Below the pieces are notes generated by a model. It was not told where the DNA came from. It did no database searches and saw only the letters and a program-made list of their open reading frames with translations. From the NCBI GenBank assembly GCA_008638375.1, contig VIRR01000570.1, positions 170,640-234,639 of the forward strand: 64,000 bases of DNA. The letters are read 5' to 3'. The DNA is from Nyssa sinensis (lineage: Eukaryota > Streptophyta > Magnoliopsida > Cornales > Nyssaceae). Every line of letters begins with the position of its first letter. Position 1 is the first letter of the stretch. The position numbers were made by a program, and so were the translations under genes. Shown in pieces: positions 47,416-59,776 of this stretch.

Positions 47416-48564
47416 ATATATATATATATATAGAGATTTGTAGAAAGAACAGTATGTGAAGCTCCTGACATAAGTTATGTATTTCAAACCAAATTTAATG
47501 TGCATTTCAAGTTAATTATAAGGGAACTTTGCTCCCATCTCCACTAGTCAATGCTCTCTTTCCAGTTTGCATGTTTAACTCAGAATTGGTACATACAAAG
47601 AGAATCCGATTGTTTAAAGCCTTATATTTTGATTTCATTTATTTAGAACCAAACAATGGCAAACAAACTGAACTTATGTCAAGAGATTCTTCTGTAGAAA
47701 TGGTGTGCTCCACTTGGGTGCCTCAGAATGTATATCTATTTGAAAATTTTTCATTGTAAAGTACATTCTTTCAAAGCCAAAAGATGAGACAGATTGTGTA
47801 TTTATGTTAAGACTGCATCAATGGAAGCTCAGAAAATGACTTTAAAAGGAAAAAATAAAATGCAAATGGATTCCTTTATTTAGGCTTTAGTTGTGGTTCA
47901 CAGATTTAGTGAGAGGTTTTGGTTCATGGATTTAGCGAGGAAAAGGAAAAAAGAAAATGCAAAAGAAATCATTTTTTCTCGTTTGGTTACTATACATTTT
48001 TTCTTGTTTGGTTACTATGAGAAAATAGAAATGAAGAGAGTTTGAGGAAAGGGAATGGAGAAATTATTAATTTTACATGTTAATTTCTTTTCTTTTCTTT
48101 TTTTTTGAGTTCATAGCCATTTTCTATCGAATATTTTATTTCTAATATTATTTAAGCTGTTATTTTATTTATCAAAAAATACAGGAAAATAAATTTCAAG
48201 AAACCAAGGAAGGCAAGTTCATTTATTTAGTTGTGAATTTTGAAAATTTTAAAAAATATATAACTCACAACAAGGAATCCACTTACCAAATTATTTACCA
48301 AGGCTCCGTTTGGATACTAGAAAGTGAAAGTGGTAAAAAGCAAAGTAAAAGAAAAGAAAGTGAAAAAAACAAATTTCTTTTATATTCTTTTGGTTACGAA
48401 GGAAAAATTAAGAAAGTGATGAAAAAATTGTATAAAAAAAAAATCTAATTTCATGCGCTTTTTATTTTTTACATTGGCAAAAAGAATTAATTTCTTTTAT
48501 ATTCTTTAATGACAATATGCTATTTATATCAAAAAGACACTAGAAAGATGTTATTGTCCATTTC

Positions 48565-48601
<37 letters not shown>

Positions 48602-50233
48602 CACACGTGTAAGAAATTTTATTAAGTCTAAATATCCAAATTATCTTATTAAAATGAAGAATTTTTCTATACAAACATGAACTCTTTTAATAATTTAATT
48701 ATATAGTAAAAAAATAAGGTGCAAAGAGTTAAAATATATTTTAATACTTAAACAAGTTAACCTAATATAAATTATAAATTATTTTTTAGAAGAAAAAAAA
48801 TATTTTTCTGTAATTTTTACAAAAAATAAAAAATTACATTTATTGAAAAATTAATGGAGTTACATGTTTCTTATTTTTATGAAAAAAAATTTCTTATTAA
48901 CTAAACCCTTAAACATATTCTTCAATACCGACCTGGGCTCCAATGCCCCTGAAAGGCCCCTTTCCCCCTATTCAGTTGTTGGGCTTGATCTCTCATCCGC
49001 TACCTTCTCCCCCTTACAAAAGGCCCATTCCTTACAGGCCACTGTTGCTGCCCCCTTGGCACATTCCAGGACCCAAATTGGGCCCACATTTCCTTCCTCC
49101 TACATGGGCCTCTTTATGGCCGAACTCATTACTCCTGATTAGCCTCCCATCAACACCGCCTCCCCTATCATGCTTTTGGTAATCCGGGGCCCTCTCCCAT
49201 GTGTTTGCCCATTCAGACCCAATTTTTCCACTTGAAGGAATTTTAATAGCACCATTCCCAAATTTTCTCCAACTAGGAGGGGAAAAATGACTAGTTTCAT
49301 GTATTGGGCAGATACAAACATGCATCACGTGAACAACAATGCCTCGCAAAACCTCAAGCCTGAAAACCAGCATTGGTATACGAGAAATATATCAAGCCAA
49401 TAAATATAAATATATATATCAGAGTTATTTCCATCAAAAGTCATGTGGCAGTGAGTAAACACACCTCAACTAAGCCTAAAGTGGTATCAATAAATATATA
49501 CCCTATTTCATTTCAATCATGAACTCTGCAAGGATCATGTAGAACAATGAGCAAGAAATGACTTAAATAGTAATACCCACCTTGGCTCCAAAAGACCAAA
49601 GCTTGTAGCTTTCTCTTTCAACACCCAACTTCAATAATTTCTATATTTGTTTTTAGACCCATCGGCCATGCTAAACAAAACCCAGGTACTGAGTCACAGA
49701 CTCGCAGTAATTACCTCTCACCACTCCTATTATAGAAAATTCAGCAATAACCTCTATCACCACTCATGACTCAACTATAAAGACACAGTGTGCTCCAAAT
49801 GGTAAACACCGAATTTGGATTGTTTCCCCTATATCACAAAACATCCACCACAATTATCCTTCCTACAAATACACTCTCTGTCACCATGGAAAGTCGCTCC
49901 CTGACATCCTATGGCGCCATGATCATTCTTAATCAGCCGACTAATATGCTCTTTTTCTGACAATATAATATTTCCATCTACAGTGTCATCCATCACATGA
50001 GTCAGTTAACTAAACAAAGTGCAACCCTGCAAGTGGGAGAAAAAATAAATAAAAGCTAGGCAGGACTGATCACCATTTATAGACTCAAACGAAAGAAGAG
50101 AAAAAAAAAAAAAGAAAAAGAAAAGGAAAAGAGAAAAGAAAGAGAAACGCACACAGAGAGAAACTAATCAAAGAAGCAGCACCGCGCCAAAGATAATCAA
50201 AACTATAATATGTACATGTGCATGCGTAACTAC
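47416..50233. other. Intergenic DNA
   Basis: (TA)n at 47412-47431 and 48567-48598. 48940-49380 is GC-richer and open for 113 codons on the minus strand (49032-49373), possibly a retroelement fragment but not recognised. 49836-50010 is also open on the minus strand with several Cys codons. Neither is called a gene. Confidence 0.4.
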
Positions 50234-50688
50234 CTTAATTTCGTCGTTAGAAACCCCATAATCCAAGTTGGAGATATAAAGCTTTAACCCTGCATCAGTG
50301 TTCGACCCAACAAACGTTAACAATTCTTGCACTTGAAATACCTGCATTGAACATAAGATTGCCCTTTAAAGTGTTCTGCATATACACATTACACATATAA
50401 ACATGCTATATTCATTCGCGCGCGTGTAAGAGAAAGAATTAAGGAACGATCGAGCAAGAAATGCATTTAAATCTACTAAATGCATAAATATGAGAAGATA
50501 TAACCCAAACTCGCCTGAGGGGTCAAATATGGTGTCATTCTGGTCGGAGGGCGGTTCGTGAATCGACGAACTGGACCTGTACGTGGACCAGAATCAAAAC
50601 CTGGGCGGCCTCCTCTTTCTCTGCCCCTGAAATTACTGTTAGAACCTCCAGATCTCTTGTTATTCCTGATGATATCATCGAGAGACAT
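50234..50688 (-). pseudogene. ALY/THO4-like mRNA export factor fragment
   Basis: Exon 1 (50688-50515, 58 codons) carries the UAP56-binding motif MSLDDIIRNNKRSG followed by an RG-rich stretch. Exon 2 (50341-50234, 36 codons) starts the RRM with LKLYISNLDYGVSNDEIK. ALY proteins adapt spliced mRNA to the export machinery. Joining the two exons needs a GC-AG intron (CAG|GCGAGT, 50514; acceptor TGCAG, 50342); exon 2 ends at a normal GT. The next exon, with the rest of the RRM, was not found downstream. The frame is open upstream of the ATG at 50688, where GTGTCCGAAGCTCTGGAC may be a former ATG start. Probably a truncated copy. Confidence 0.65.
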
Positions 50689-51430
50689 GTCCAGAGCTTC
50701 GGACACTTTGGGCAAACAGTAGAGATATTTGGAGGTTCGGGTTTCTGAGGTGCTGTGTGGGGGGCTTTAGGAAGAAAATCATGGCTTTGCAATTTGCATT
50801 GAGAAAGATCGAATGAGTTTGGTGGGTCGGTAGCACATATATTTCGTCAAACCTGGCTTATGTCATTACACGTGGGAATAGGAATTCACTGAAAGGGCAA
50901 AAACTCAGAAATTTAAATTATGAGGTAAAATAAATGATAAATTAGACCCACCTTTTCTCAAAAATTTTATAATTACAGATATCACTTTTTTATTTCTGAA
51001 ATGATATTGTGCCTATAAGGTATTGAATTTTACAACAATTCGCTTTTATTTATATGTCGTTAAAAATACTATTTTGTAATGAGTAATGTTAAACACACTA
51101 AATTAGTTTGTTGAATTAGTTCATCAAATAACATCATTTATCATAATTATTTTTTAAAATTTAAATAAAAGACCAAACACATCTTTTAATTATAAAAAAA
51201 TCATTAACACATCATCCTATATTTTGTAATTGATGATATCATTGCATTTAAAAACAAACTAGTTTTTGCGACGAAATTAGGACCACCTCAATAATGTACA
51301 ATTGGTCCTCCATCATTCCTTCCTCACCAATAATAATAGTCGCCTCCATTCTTATTTCTTTTCCTACTCTACACTACTAGACATACATTCCAAATTAAGC
51401 ATTATGATTGATGCTGCACTTTCTGACTAG
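50689..51430. other. Intergenic DNA upstream of the ALY-like fragment
   Basis: Would include its minus-strand leader and promoter; nothing else seen. Confidence 0.4.
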
Positions 51431-52008
51431 TGGGGTTCCATTTTTTGTCACTTGTCGAACACTTGAAGAAAAAGATTAGAGGACTACTAGGTTAGCTCTG
51501 ACGGTAGTCACTCCGATGATAAAGTTAATAAAAGCTGAAGTAAAAAATTGTAATTGAAAATAATTCAAAAAACATAATTGAAAAGTGCACCTTATGGTTC
51601 TATTTATAGGCTGCGGATTTTCTCAAGTTAAGTAGGATTTGGAGTCACAATAATAGGGATTTGATTGATAACCGAATATGGCAGTTACCATGTTGATCTA
51701 TGCACTCCGTAGGAATATGAAGTGAAAGATATCCTAAAGTGGCAGTTTCCTTGTTGCGCATTGTTTCCTTACCCTTAGGTCGGTAATGTATTTAAGGCGA
51801 TGACCAGTTCGGTACCCCTTTATACGTATGTTCGGTATTTCTTGTTCTAGAGGTGGTATGTCTGTCTGTACTAGATGGGAGAGCCTCGATTGTTCTGTAA
51901 GCATAGATGTTTCTGTATGTTCACGTGTTATGTAGAAGTTGGTCTGTCACTTTGTGGTATATCAATGATAATATTATTTTAAAGTTTAAGGAAAAATAGC
52001 TCCTAACA
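51431..52008 (-). mobile_element. Solo LTR, 578 bp
   Basis: Plus-strand ends TGGGGTTCCA and GCTCCTAACA; flanking 5-mers ACTAG and AATAG match 4 of 5. On the minus strand it starts TGTTAGGAGC and has CCTATAAATAG at about 51600. It shares CATCGGAGTG/CATCGGAGCG-type motifs and layout with the solo LTR at 11220-11809, so the two may be related families. Confidence 0.65.
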
Positions 52009-53902
52009 AATAGTGATGTAATTGTTGGAATGACGAGCTCATGGAGCTTAACGTACTACTGTATTAGGTGCAAATATCTAGTTTGGGATCGAATATTCAT
52101 TACTGCATCCTCTTTAATTTAAATAATGTGTTTATTGTGGAATCAATGCGCATACTCGGAGGCTTTCTCCCCAATTACACTCTAATAAAACGATAATAAG
52201 TATTAACCATTAAGTTACAGAGGACAGATAGAAAAAAATTGTATTTGTTACAAAAAGAAGTTCGTGTATAAAATGGAGTGTTAATAGTTGTTTCCATGAA
52301 AAATTTGCTATGTATATAATATGTTGAATTTAAAATATAAAAAAAAAAACACAAAATAACTTTTGTATACAAGTATTTTTTTAATTGGTTAGATATATCG
52401 GTTTGGTCAATTTTTTTTAAAACCATATAATAATTCTCGTGCATTTATAATGAATTATCACAATTATTGCCTGAGATAGTATGAGAGAATTTTATAACTA
52501 TGCATATCAATTTTAAACATGTGATATAAATAATGTCACGACGAAGTTTTAATTTATAAATACATATAATATGTCAAAATTTGATTTGACTTATTATAAA
52601 ATTTATCCATACTATCTTACAATTAGGCTTTTTCTATTTGATTGGATACCTACATCATGTATAAAATGAGAAAAAAGGTGTAGCCTTGGATTATTATTAT
52701 TTTAAATTAAAACAACACCCACACATATTAGATTATTATTAAGATTCAAATATTTTGTAAGATTAATGTGAATTTTACATAAACAGTCAAATATTGATGG
52801 TACACGAAAAAAATATAATAATAAAGCTATTATGAAATTCTATGATTATATGTATCAAAATTTAATAGGTGACAATGGTGATTTTTTTTTACTTTAATAT
52901 AAAAGATATGTTATATGTGAAATTATAATATGAATAAGCATAATTTTTTTTGAATACTATCTTACCATGTTTTTTTTTTTTATTATTAAAATTATGGACA
53001 TCGATGAATCCTTTACCACGTAAGAATGGTAACACAACGAGTTCGGGGCATGGTCTTGTTTAAAAGTAGCATCTCTTTCCACTCCCATGTCGTTATTATG
53101 TTCTCTATTTCTGTGCCATGTTATCCCTAAAACTCATCTCCACCTAGCCCGCATTGTTTATGTCTAAAATTTAATTATATTTATTTATTTTTAAATTTAA
53201 ACTAATCAACTATATTTCTAATACATCTTAATTGTGGGCATCAATGAACTCATTACCATGAAAGAATGGCAGCACGGTGAGTTCGGGGCGAGGTCCTGTT
53301 TAAAAATAGCATTCCTTTCTACCGCCCGAGCATTATTATGTTATCCATTTTTGTCCCTATCTTGTCACTCGTCTCCATCTAGTCTATCTTGTTTATGTCT
53401 AAAATTTAATTATATTTAAAAATAATAATTAAACTAATCAACTATATTACTAAGACAAATCTATACATACACACATATTTAAATAATATGTAAATAAAAA
53501 TTACTCACTTATCTAGATTTAGATACGTGATAATATTTAATAAAAAATAAATATATTAAAAGACAATTGTGTAATTTAATGTATAATTGGGTGGGATGGA
53601 TACCTAACTTCATCTTTGTCTCGAATCTACATCAAATTTTAGTAACAATTTAACATTCCCGTTTCTTCCTCACCCATATTCATTCTATTAAAATTATATG
53701 AAATCAAAGTATATTTCAATGAATTTAATACATCACATAATAATATATATTTTAATAATATTTTATTGTATATATTATGTTTCATTAAAGAAAAAAAACC
53801 TTATCACACACACATTAGAATACAATTAAAATAATATGTACTAGACTCATTCAAAATTTTTCCCGACGAAACCACCGGCATGTCATCTTGGCATCCCTAT
53901 TA
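52009..53902. other. Intergenic DNA with a 240-base tandem duplication
   Basis: A unit starting AATTATGGACATCGATGAA at 52990 recurs at 53230 (AATTGTGGGCATCAATGAA) and runs to about 53455. The copies are roughly 80 percent alike. The rest is AT-rich without genes. Confidence 0.65.
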
Positions 53903-54299
53903 GGGCATCTCTAATGGTGACTCAAACCCATATCAAACTTAAATTTAAGTTAAAATATACAAAAATGGCCCTCCAACCCTAGACTCAAACCCATACCAAA
54001 TCAGTTTTTACTTAAATTCAAACCCAAACCAGTGCATTACTGTTCACAGAACCAAATTTTTAACGGTTATTTTTTTTTCCTACCTAGTCTCACCTCATAT
54101 GGAAAGTGAAAGGAAAAGGGAAGAAAAATAAATGAAAAAAAAATTCAGGAAAACAGACCTGGTGTATCTCGATCGGTAATGGCGGACAAGCAATGATCCT
54201 ACAGAGAGGTATTCCACCCATTTTGTCTAAAGTTTTTCTTCACTGAAACTTTAAATTCATGTTGCCGAAGAGCTCAACAGCAACATGTCAGTGCTAAAT

Positions 54300-54662
54300 T
54301 GAAGAAAAATAGAATATCGAAATATAGATGGGGAACAAACACAAAAGAAGAGAAGAAATTGTATATTTCTTGATGATTATCACGAAGGCTCGAAGGTCCT
54401 ATTTATACACAAAAAATGAATCAATCTATACATGAATGAAGGTAATGGCGGAAGACAAGTTTCTTAATCTCAGCCCGTGTCTCTGGCGTTCTCCTTTTTT
54501 ATTGTTACCGTTGTGTTGACCTTGCTATCCATGGAATGGTAGCATGAATCTTGGTCTTGATTTCTTCCCTGAGACGCCTTTGTGTTGACCTTGCTATCCA
54601 TAGAATGATAGCATGAATCTTGGTCTTGATCTCTTCCCTGAGATCTCGTTGTTTCTTTAACA
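54300..54662 (-). repeat. 3' LTR of young copia element
   Basis: Plus-strand ends TGAAGAAAAATAG and TTTCTTTAACA. Contains a CCATGGAATGG/CATAGAATGA type internal duplication of about 75 bases. Confidence 0.92.
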
Positions 54663-54674
54663 CTCCCCCTCAAG
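54663..54674 (-). other. Polypurine tract of young copia element
   Basis: On the minus strand TTGAGGGGGAGTG stands directly before the 3' LTR. Confidence 0.75.
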
Positions 54675-55270
54675 TTGGAATGGATATTAATGACACCCAA
54701 CTTGCCAAGGAGATATTTGAATTGGGTTGCCCCAAGTGCCTTGGTGAAAAGATCTGCAGGTTGTTGGCTCGTGGGCAAGTAATGTGTCTGGATGACCCCT
54801 TTCTAAAGCTTTTCTCGAATAAGGTGGCAATCAATTTCTATATGTTTTGTTCTCTCATGGAATACTGGATTTGAGGCTATATGGATAGCTGCTTTGTTGT
54901 CACAGTATACCTTAACTGGTTGTGGATGTGCTTCATTAAGATCTACCAGTAACTGCTTTAGCCAAGTGATTTCACAGCAGGTCGAGGCCATGGATCTATA
55001 TTCTGCTTCGGCCGAAGATCGGGAAATTGTCATCTGCTTTTTGGTCTTCCAAGAGATAGGTGACTTTCCTAATAGGATACAATATCCAGTGACGGATCGT
55101 CGAGTGTCTCTACAACGAGCCCAATCTGCATCACAAAATGCATGTAGTTGAGTATTACTAGAAGCTGATAATAAAATCCCTTGTCCTGGTGATTGCTTGA
55201 GATATCGCAATACTTTGTGTGCTGCATCCAAGTGGGAGGTCTGTGGCTTGTCCATGAATTGGCTTAACAC
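54663..55270 (-). pseudogene. Copia RNase H and C-terminus
   Basis: Continues the pol frame after a TAG at 55271-55273. It carries the RNase H domain: [49 protein letters not shown] further TAG at 54800-54802 follows HLIREKL; the frame then continues with the usual C-terminal PTSQQPADLFTKALG. Both TAGs are in frame with intact flanking protein, so each looks like a point change. Confidence 0.88.
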
Positions 55271-58200
55271 CTAGATCGCATATGCCAAATCTGGCCTGGT
55301 GATGGTCAAATATATCAATTTTTCAACTAATCGTCGATATGAAGATGGTTCTGGGATAAGATCTCCATCAGACTCACTTAATGCCAGATTTTGTTCCATG
55401 GGCAAATTTGCTGGTTTAGCTCCAAGGAATCCCGTCTCTTCGAGAATTTCCAATGCATATTTTCTTTGTGAAAGGAAAATTCCATTTTTCGATCGAGCCA
55501 CCTCTATCCCAAGGAAATATTTCAAAGACCCAAGGTCCTTGAGTTTAAAGCAATCCCCCAAGTATTTCTTCAGTTCACATATTTGTGCAAGATTGTTTCC
55601 TGCCAAGATGATGTCGTTTACGTAAACTAAGACAACTGTGAAGCTTCCCTCATGAAATCGGACGAACAATGAGTAGTCTGCCTTAGACTGTTTATATCCA
55701 ACAGTTATAAGGGTTGAGGAAAGCTTAGCATACCATTGCCTTGATGCTTGTTTGAGGCCGTAGAGAGATTTGTTCAGTTTACAGACTCGCGTCTCCCCCT
55801 TTCGTCCGAAACCAGGAGGGAGATGCATATAAACATCTTCATCAAGATCACCATGAAGAAAAGCATTATTGACATCAAGCTGGTGGAGATGCCAATTGTG
55901 AATAGCAGCAAGAGCCAAGACAGTGCGAACAGTGACCATTTTGGCAACCGGAGCAAATGTCTCAGAATAGTCGATGCCTTCCTTCTGATTGTAACCTTTG
56001 GCAACGAGGCGAGCTTTATACCTTTCCACGGAACCATCAGGATTGTATTTGATTTTGTAGACCCATTTGCACCCAATGGGTTTCTTGTGTGGGGGAAGGG
56101 GCATCAGAGTCCAAGTGTGGTTGGCTTCGAGTGCATCAATTTCAGCTCGCATAGCATCACACCATTTGGGATCCTTCATGGCCTGCAAAAAAGACTGGGG
56201 CTCTTGTGCAAGTGAGAGAGTGGTGGTAAAGGCTCGATGAGACGGAGAAAGGTGATCATAAGAAAGAAAATGAGAAAGAGGATAAAGGATACCTGAGGAA
56301 CAAACCATAGCCGAGTCAGATGATGGAGGAGGTCGAGATGGTAGGACCTGTTCAACATAAAAATCCCGTAAGTAACCAGGTGGTTGAGTCTGTCGTCTGG
56401 ATCGCCGGACTGGGGGATCAGAAGTGGAAGAAGGTGAAGTGGGAACAGGCGAAGGGGTAGGAGGAAGGAACTCAGGAGAGTCAAAAGAACAAGGCAGAAT
56501 GGGGGAAGGTGACTCGGAGGTAGAATGTTGAAGGGGAAAGTGATCTTCGTAAAACACAACATCACGAGAGACAAAGAGTTTATGAGTAGCAAGATCATAA
56601 AGCCGGTAACCTTTTTGTCCATGGGGGTATCCAAGGAAAAGACAACGTGTGGCTCGAGGATCAAATTTGGAGATAGGTTGGAAACGAGTGGAGGCATAAC
56701 AAAGACACCCAAAAACTCGAAGATGGTTATATTTAGGAGGAAAAGTGTATAGCTTCTCATATGGAGATTTCCCATGCAAGATATGAGTAGGGATCCTGTT
56801 GATCAGATAAGCGGCAGTGAGAATGGCTTCTCCCCAAAATTTTGTAGGTAAATGTGCCTGAAAAAGTAAGGCACGGGAGACATTTAAAAGGTGACGATGT
56901 TTACGCTCAACTACTCCATTTTGTTGCGGAGTAGAGACGCAACTAGTTTGATGAATGATCCCCTTTTCAGAATAATAAGAAGGCATATCAAACTCTAGCC
57001 CATTATCACTACGAATAATTTTAATTTGGGCAGAGAATTGGTTGGCAATTAGGCAAATGAAAGATTGGAGAAGATGACGAGTATCCGATTTGTGATGCAT
57101 TAAGTACACCCAGGTGCAGCGTGTGAAGTCATCCACAATAATGAGCAAATAGTGGGCACCGGAAAGAGAAGCAGTACGATAACCCCCCCAAATGTCAACA
57201 TGCAATAATTCAAAAGGTGTAGTAGTAGATATAGAACTAGAAGGAAATGCAAGACGAGTCTGTTTAGCTAATGGGCAAATAAAACATGATTCTAGTTTGG
57301 AACAGGAAATGTCAAACATATTATTGGAAAGTTGAGACAAGATTTTATTGGAAAGATGCCCGAGTCGACGATGCCAGAGTTGAGAAGCCGATGTAGCCAC
57401 CTGACAACGAGCGGGTTTTGTCTTGGTGAAGTAGTACAAACCATCTCGCTTAGTTCCCACCCCAATCATCTTCATCGAGCGTAGGTCCTGAATAATACAA
57501 AAATGAGAAGAAAAAATGATTAGACAGTTTAAGGTGGCACACAATTGGTGAATAGAAATGAGATTAAAGTGAAAGGATGGGACACATAAGACATTCTTCA
57601 AGATTAGGGATGGAGAGAAGACAATAGAACCAATGTGGGTAACAACAGCGTGTGAACCATCGGGTAGTTGAACAGTACGACCATGTACTGGGATGGAATA
57701 GGTTAAGTCAGTAGGAGAACGTACCATATGGTCTGTGGCTCCACTGTCAAGAATCCATAAATGATCAGAAGAGAGAGGAGAAGGTATACCTGACAGTGAG
57801 TGGTCGGTATTACTAACATGAGTGGCCATAGATGAGGATTGAGTGGCATTATTGAGCATAGTGAGCAGTTGGCGGCATTGGTCAATAGTGAAGGGAAAAC
57901 TGCTTGTAGATGGTGTATTGGTAGCGGAAGAAACTTGGTGAGCACGTGATTTGTAATTGGTTCCAGTCTTGCAGGAGCCAGGAGGGAACCCATGAAGAAA
58001 ATAGCAACGATCAATGGTGTGACCGTCCTTGTGACAATGAGTGCACTTCAGGGACTTCTTTCGTGGAGGAGCTAGATGAGCTTTTGGTGAAGGAAGAATT
58101 CCTTTGGTAGCTAGAGCAACTCTGTCAATGGATGGTGATGCCTGGATGTTTCTTTGAGTCTCCTCTTGAAGAATAAGACCATAAACGCGATTGATTGACG

Positions 58201-58474
58201 GGAGGGGATTCATCAAAAGGATTTGCCCTCGAATTGCAGCATAAGATTCATTCAGCCCCATAAGAAACTTCATGGTCCGTTGATATTGCTGGTATTGACT
58301 AACTCCTTCATGAAGGAGATGAGATTGAAGAGACGAGAGCTCATCCCACAACGTTTTGAGCTTGGTGAAGTAAGTAGTCACAAAGGTAGTGCTTTGAACA
58401 AGATTGTGAATGTCTTGTTCAAGCTGGAACATCCGAGGGCCGTTGACTTGTGAAAAACGTTCATTCAATTCCAC
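55271..58474 (-). CDS. Copia gag-pol: knuckle, protease, integrase, RT
   Basis: 1067 codons in one frame. Order: second half of Gag; zinc knuckle CTHCHKDGHTIDRC (144-157); aspartic protease WILDSGATDHM; integrase HHCC (WHRRLGHLSNK to CFICPLAKQ) and core (HVDIWGGY, IRSDNGLEF, TPQQNGVVERKHR); RT from GCKWVYKIKYNPDG through LYGLKQASRQWY. The catalytic site is YVND (951-954) instead of YVDD, the first Asp being Asn (AAC). This should abolish polymerase activity. Upstream and downstream TAG codons cut the polyprotein, and the first codon here is a GTG after a stop, so it is not a genuine start. Confidence 0.92.
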   Translation of the reverse strand: MELNERFSQVNGPRMFQLEQDIHNLVQSTTFVTTYFTKLKTLWDELSSLQSHLLHEGVSQYQQYQRTMKFLMGLNESYAAIRGQILLMNPLPSINRVYGLILQEETQRNIQASPSIDRVALATKGILPSPKAHLAPPRKKSLKCTHCHKDGHTIDRCYFLHGFPPGSCKTGTNYKSRAHQVSSATNTPSTSSFPFTIDQCRQLLTMLNNATQSSSMATHVSNTDHSLSGIPSPLSSDHLWILDSGATDHMVRSPTDLTYSIPVHGRTVQLPDGSHAVVTHIGSIVFSPSLILKNVLCVPSFHFNLISIHQLCATLNCLIIFSSHFCIIQDLRSMKMIGVGTKRDGLYYFTKTKPARCQVATSASQLWHRRLGHLSNKILSQLSNNMFDISCSKLESCFICPLAKQTRLAFPSSSISTTTPFELLHVDIWGGYRTASLSGAHYLLIIVDDFTRCTWVYLMHHKSDTRHLLQSFICLIANQFSAQIKIIRSDNGLEFDMPSYYSEKGIIHQTSCVSTPQQNGVVERKHRHLLNVSRALLFQAHLPTKFWGEAILTAAYLINRIPTHILHGKSPYEKLYTFPPKYNHLRVFGCLCYASTRFQPISKFDPRATRCLFLGYPHGQKGYRLYDLATHKLFVSRDVVFYEDHFPLQHSTSESPSPILPCSFDSPEFLPPTPSPVPTSPSSTSDPPVRRSRRQTQPPGYLRDFYVEQVLPSRPPPSSDSAMVCSSGILYPLSHFLSYDHLSPSHRAFTTTLSLAQEPQSFLQAMKDPKWCDAMRAEIDALEANHTWTLMPLPPHKKPIGCKWVYKIKYNPDGSVERYKARLVAKGYNQKEGIDYSETFAPVAKMVTVRTVLALAAIHNWHLHQLDVNNAFLHGDLDEDVYMHLPPGFGRKGETRVCKLNKSLYGLKQASRQWYAKLSSTLITVGYKQSKADYSLFVRFHEGSFTVVLVYVNDIILAGNNLAQICELKKYLGDCFKLKDLGSLKYFLGIEVARSKNGIFLSQRKYALEILEETGFLGAKPANLPMEQNLALSESDGDLIPEPSSYRRLVEKLIYLTITRPDLAYAI

Positions 58475-58813
58475 CTAGATATTTTTTGCAAGATCATAGT
58501 AAATAACACTAGTAGAAATATCTTTAGAAAGAGAATTAAGCAGCCAAGCCTTTACCATATTGTTGCAGCGTGTCCGTTGAAGTGCTGCAGCTGGATCGGA
58601 GGGTTTGGAGACAGTACCATCAATAAAGCCTACTTTGTTCTTGACGCTGAGGGCGATGAGCATGGATTGGTGCCATGTGTTATAATTGGTCTCTGTCAAA
58701 GGATGTGAAACTAGAGTAACCCCAGGATGATCAGAGTTGTTGAGGTATAAAGGATGGCTTGGGTCATCAAAACTGGGTGATAAAGTTTGAGAGTTGTCTC
58801 CGTTGCTTGCCAT
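58475..58813 (-). CDS. Copia Gag N-terminus
   Basis: Starts MASNGDNSQTLSPSFDDPSH with the copia-type Gag N-domain (HPGVTLVSHPLTETNYNTWH, NKVGFIDGTV) and stops at TAG 58475-58477 after YYDLAKNI. The next segment continues Gag in the same frame, where related proteins usually have Trp, so this looks like TGG to TAG. Confidence 0.88.
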   Translation of the reverse strand: MASNGDNSQTLSPSFDDPSHPLYLNNSDHPGVTLVSHPLTETNYNTWHQSMLIALSVKNKVGFIDGTVSKPSDPAAALQRTRCNNMVKAWLLNSLSKDISTSVIYYDLAKNI

Positions 58814-59764
58814 AAGGTTGAACGAAGAGGTGGTTTTTTTTTTTTTTTTTTACACTATTGGTCAAATGGGCCAAGACGAGGCTGTTGGGCTGCCACTTTG
58901 GTTAAAAAAAAAAACTGGTTGTGTCGTTGCTGGCTTGGGCTTGAATGATGGGCCAAGATGAGGCTGTTGGGCTGCCACGTTGGTGTAAAGAGCAGGTTCT
59001 CTGGCTTGGGCTTGAATGAGGATTGAAACCAGAGAACTATAGGGTTTTGAAAACCCTTTCTTGGGGATGGTGATCTAAGGGCTCTTCTGAAGCAGGCAAT
59101 GTCTGCACCGCCGTGACTGTTGGGCCCTGGTGCCGCACCGTGATACTACAGTCGTCGAGAGTTGCTTTTGCTTCTTCAGAGATGGTTGGCCGAGAAGGGG
59201 CTCGGCGGTTTGACGCGAACTGGTGTATTTGAGCCAAGGGTTTGAAGGCGGCGAGGATTACCAGCTTTGACGATGGAGAGTGGAAGAAAGTCGCGGCAAG
59301 GTTAAAAGAATCTTCGAAGTAGTTAGTTTAAGATCTGAGTTGAGGCGGCGATGACAACAATCTTGAATGTTCCTCAGATTGTGAAAGAACGAGGGTAGAG
59401 TGAAAATATGAGAGACTTGCCAACGCTGGATGCTCTACGGTGAATGACGATTGGCGGTGAGTGACGACGAAGTAACAGTGATGACAGCAAATCTCGTGAT
59501 CTTCTTCTTCCAGGTTAGTGAGAATCCCACGTGTTCTGGACGGAATGGCCAAAAGAAAAAAAAAACAATGGCAGAGTTGTTTATGAAATCTCCACCTCAA
59601 TCTATGAGAAAGGAACGAAAATTGAGAAACCCGATCAATCGTGTGACAATCACGTTGATGGTGAATCAGTTCACAAGAAAAAAACACTCTGATTTTTTTT
59701 TTTTTTACTGATCAAGAACAGAGGAAAAAAATAAGAGAATTTTTACCCCAAATAATATTTCGCT
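58814..59764 (-). other. Long leader of young copia element
   Basis: About 950 bases between primer site and Gag start, long for a copia element. It has a duplicated segment (GGGCCAAGACGAGGCTG at about 58868, GGGCCAAGATGAGGCTG at about 58950) and unrelated short frames. No captured gene is recognised. Confidence 0.6.
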
Positions 59765-59776
59765 GCTCTGATACCA
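59765..59776 (-). other. Primer binding site, tRNA-iMet type
   Basis: TGGTATCAGAGC on the minus strand, directly against the 5' LTR. Confidence 0.92.

Noticed and set aside
49032..49373. 113-codon minus-strand frame as a gene
   Set aside because: No recognised domain, no promoter or splice evidence; possibly a retroelement remnant.
59037..59687. Minus-strand frames in the copia leader as a captured gene
   Set aside because: Short, no recognised domain; usual leader position between primer site and Gag.
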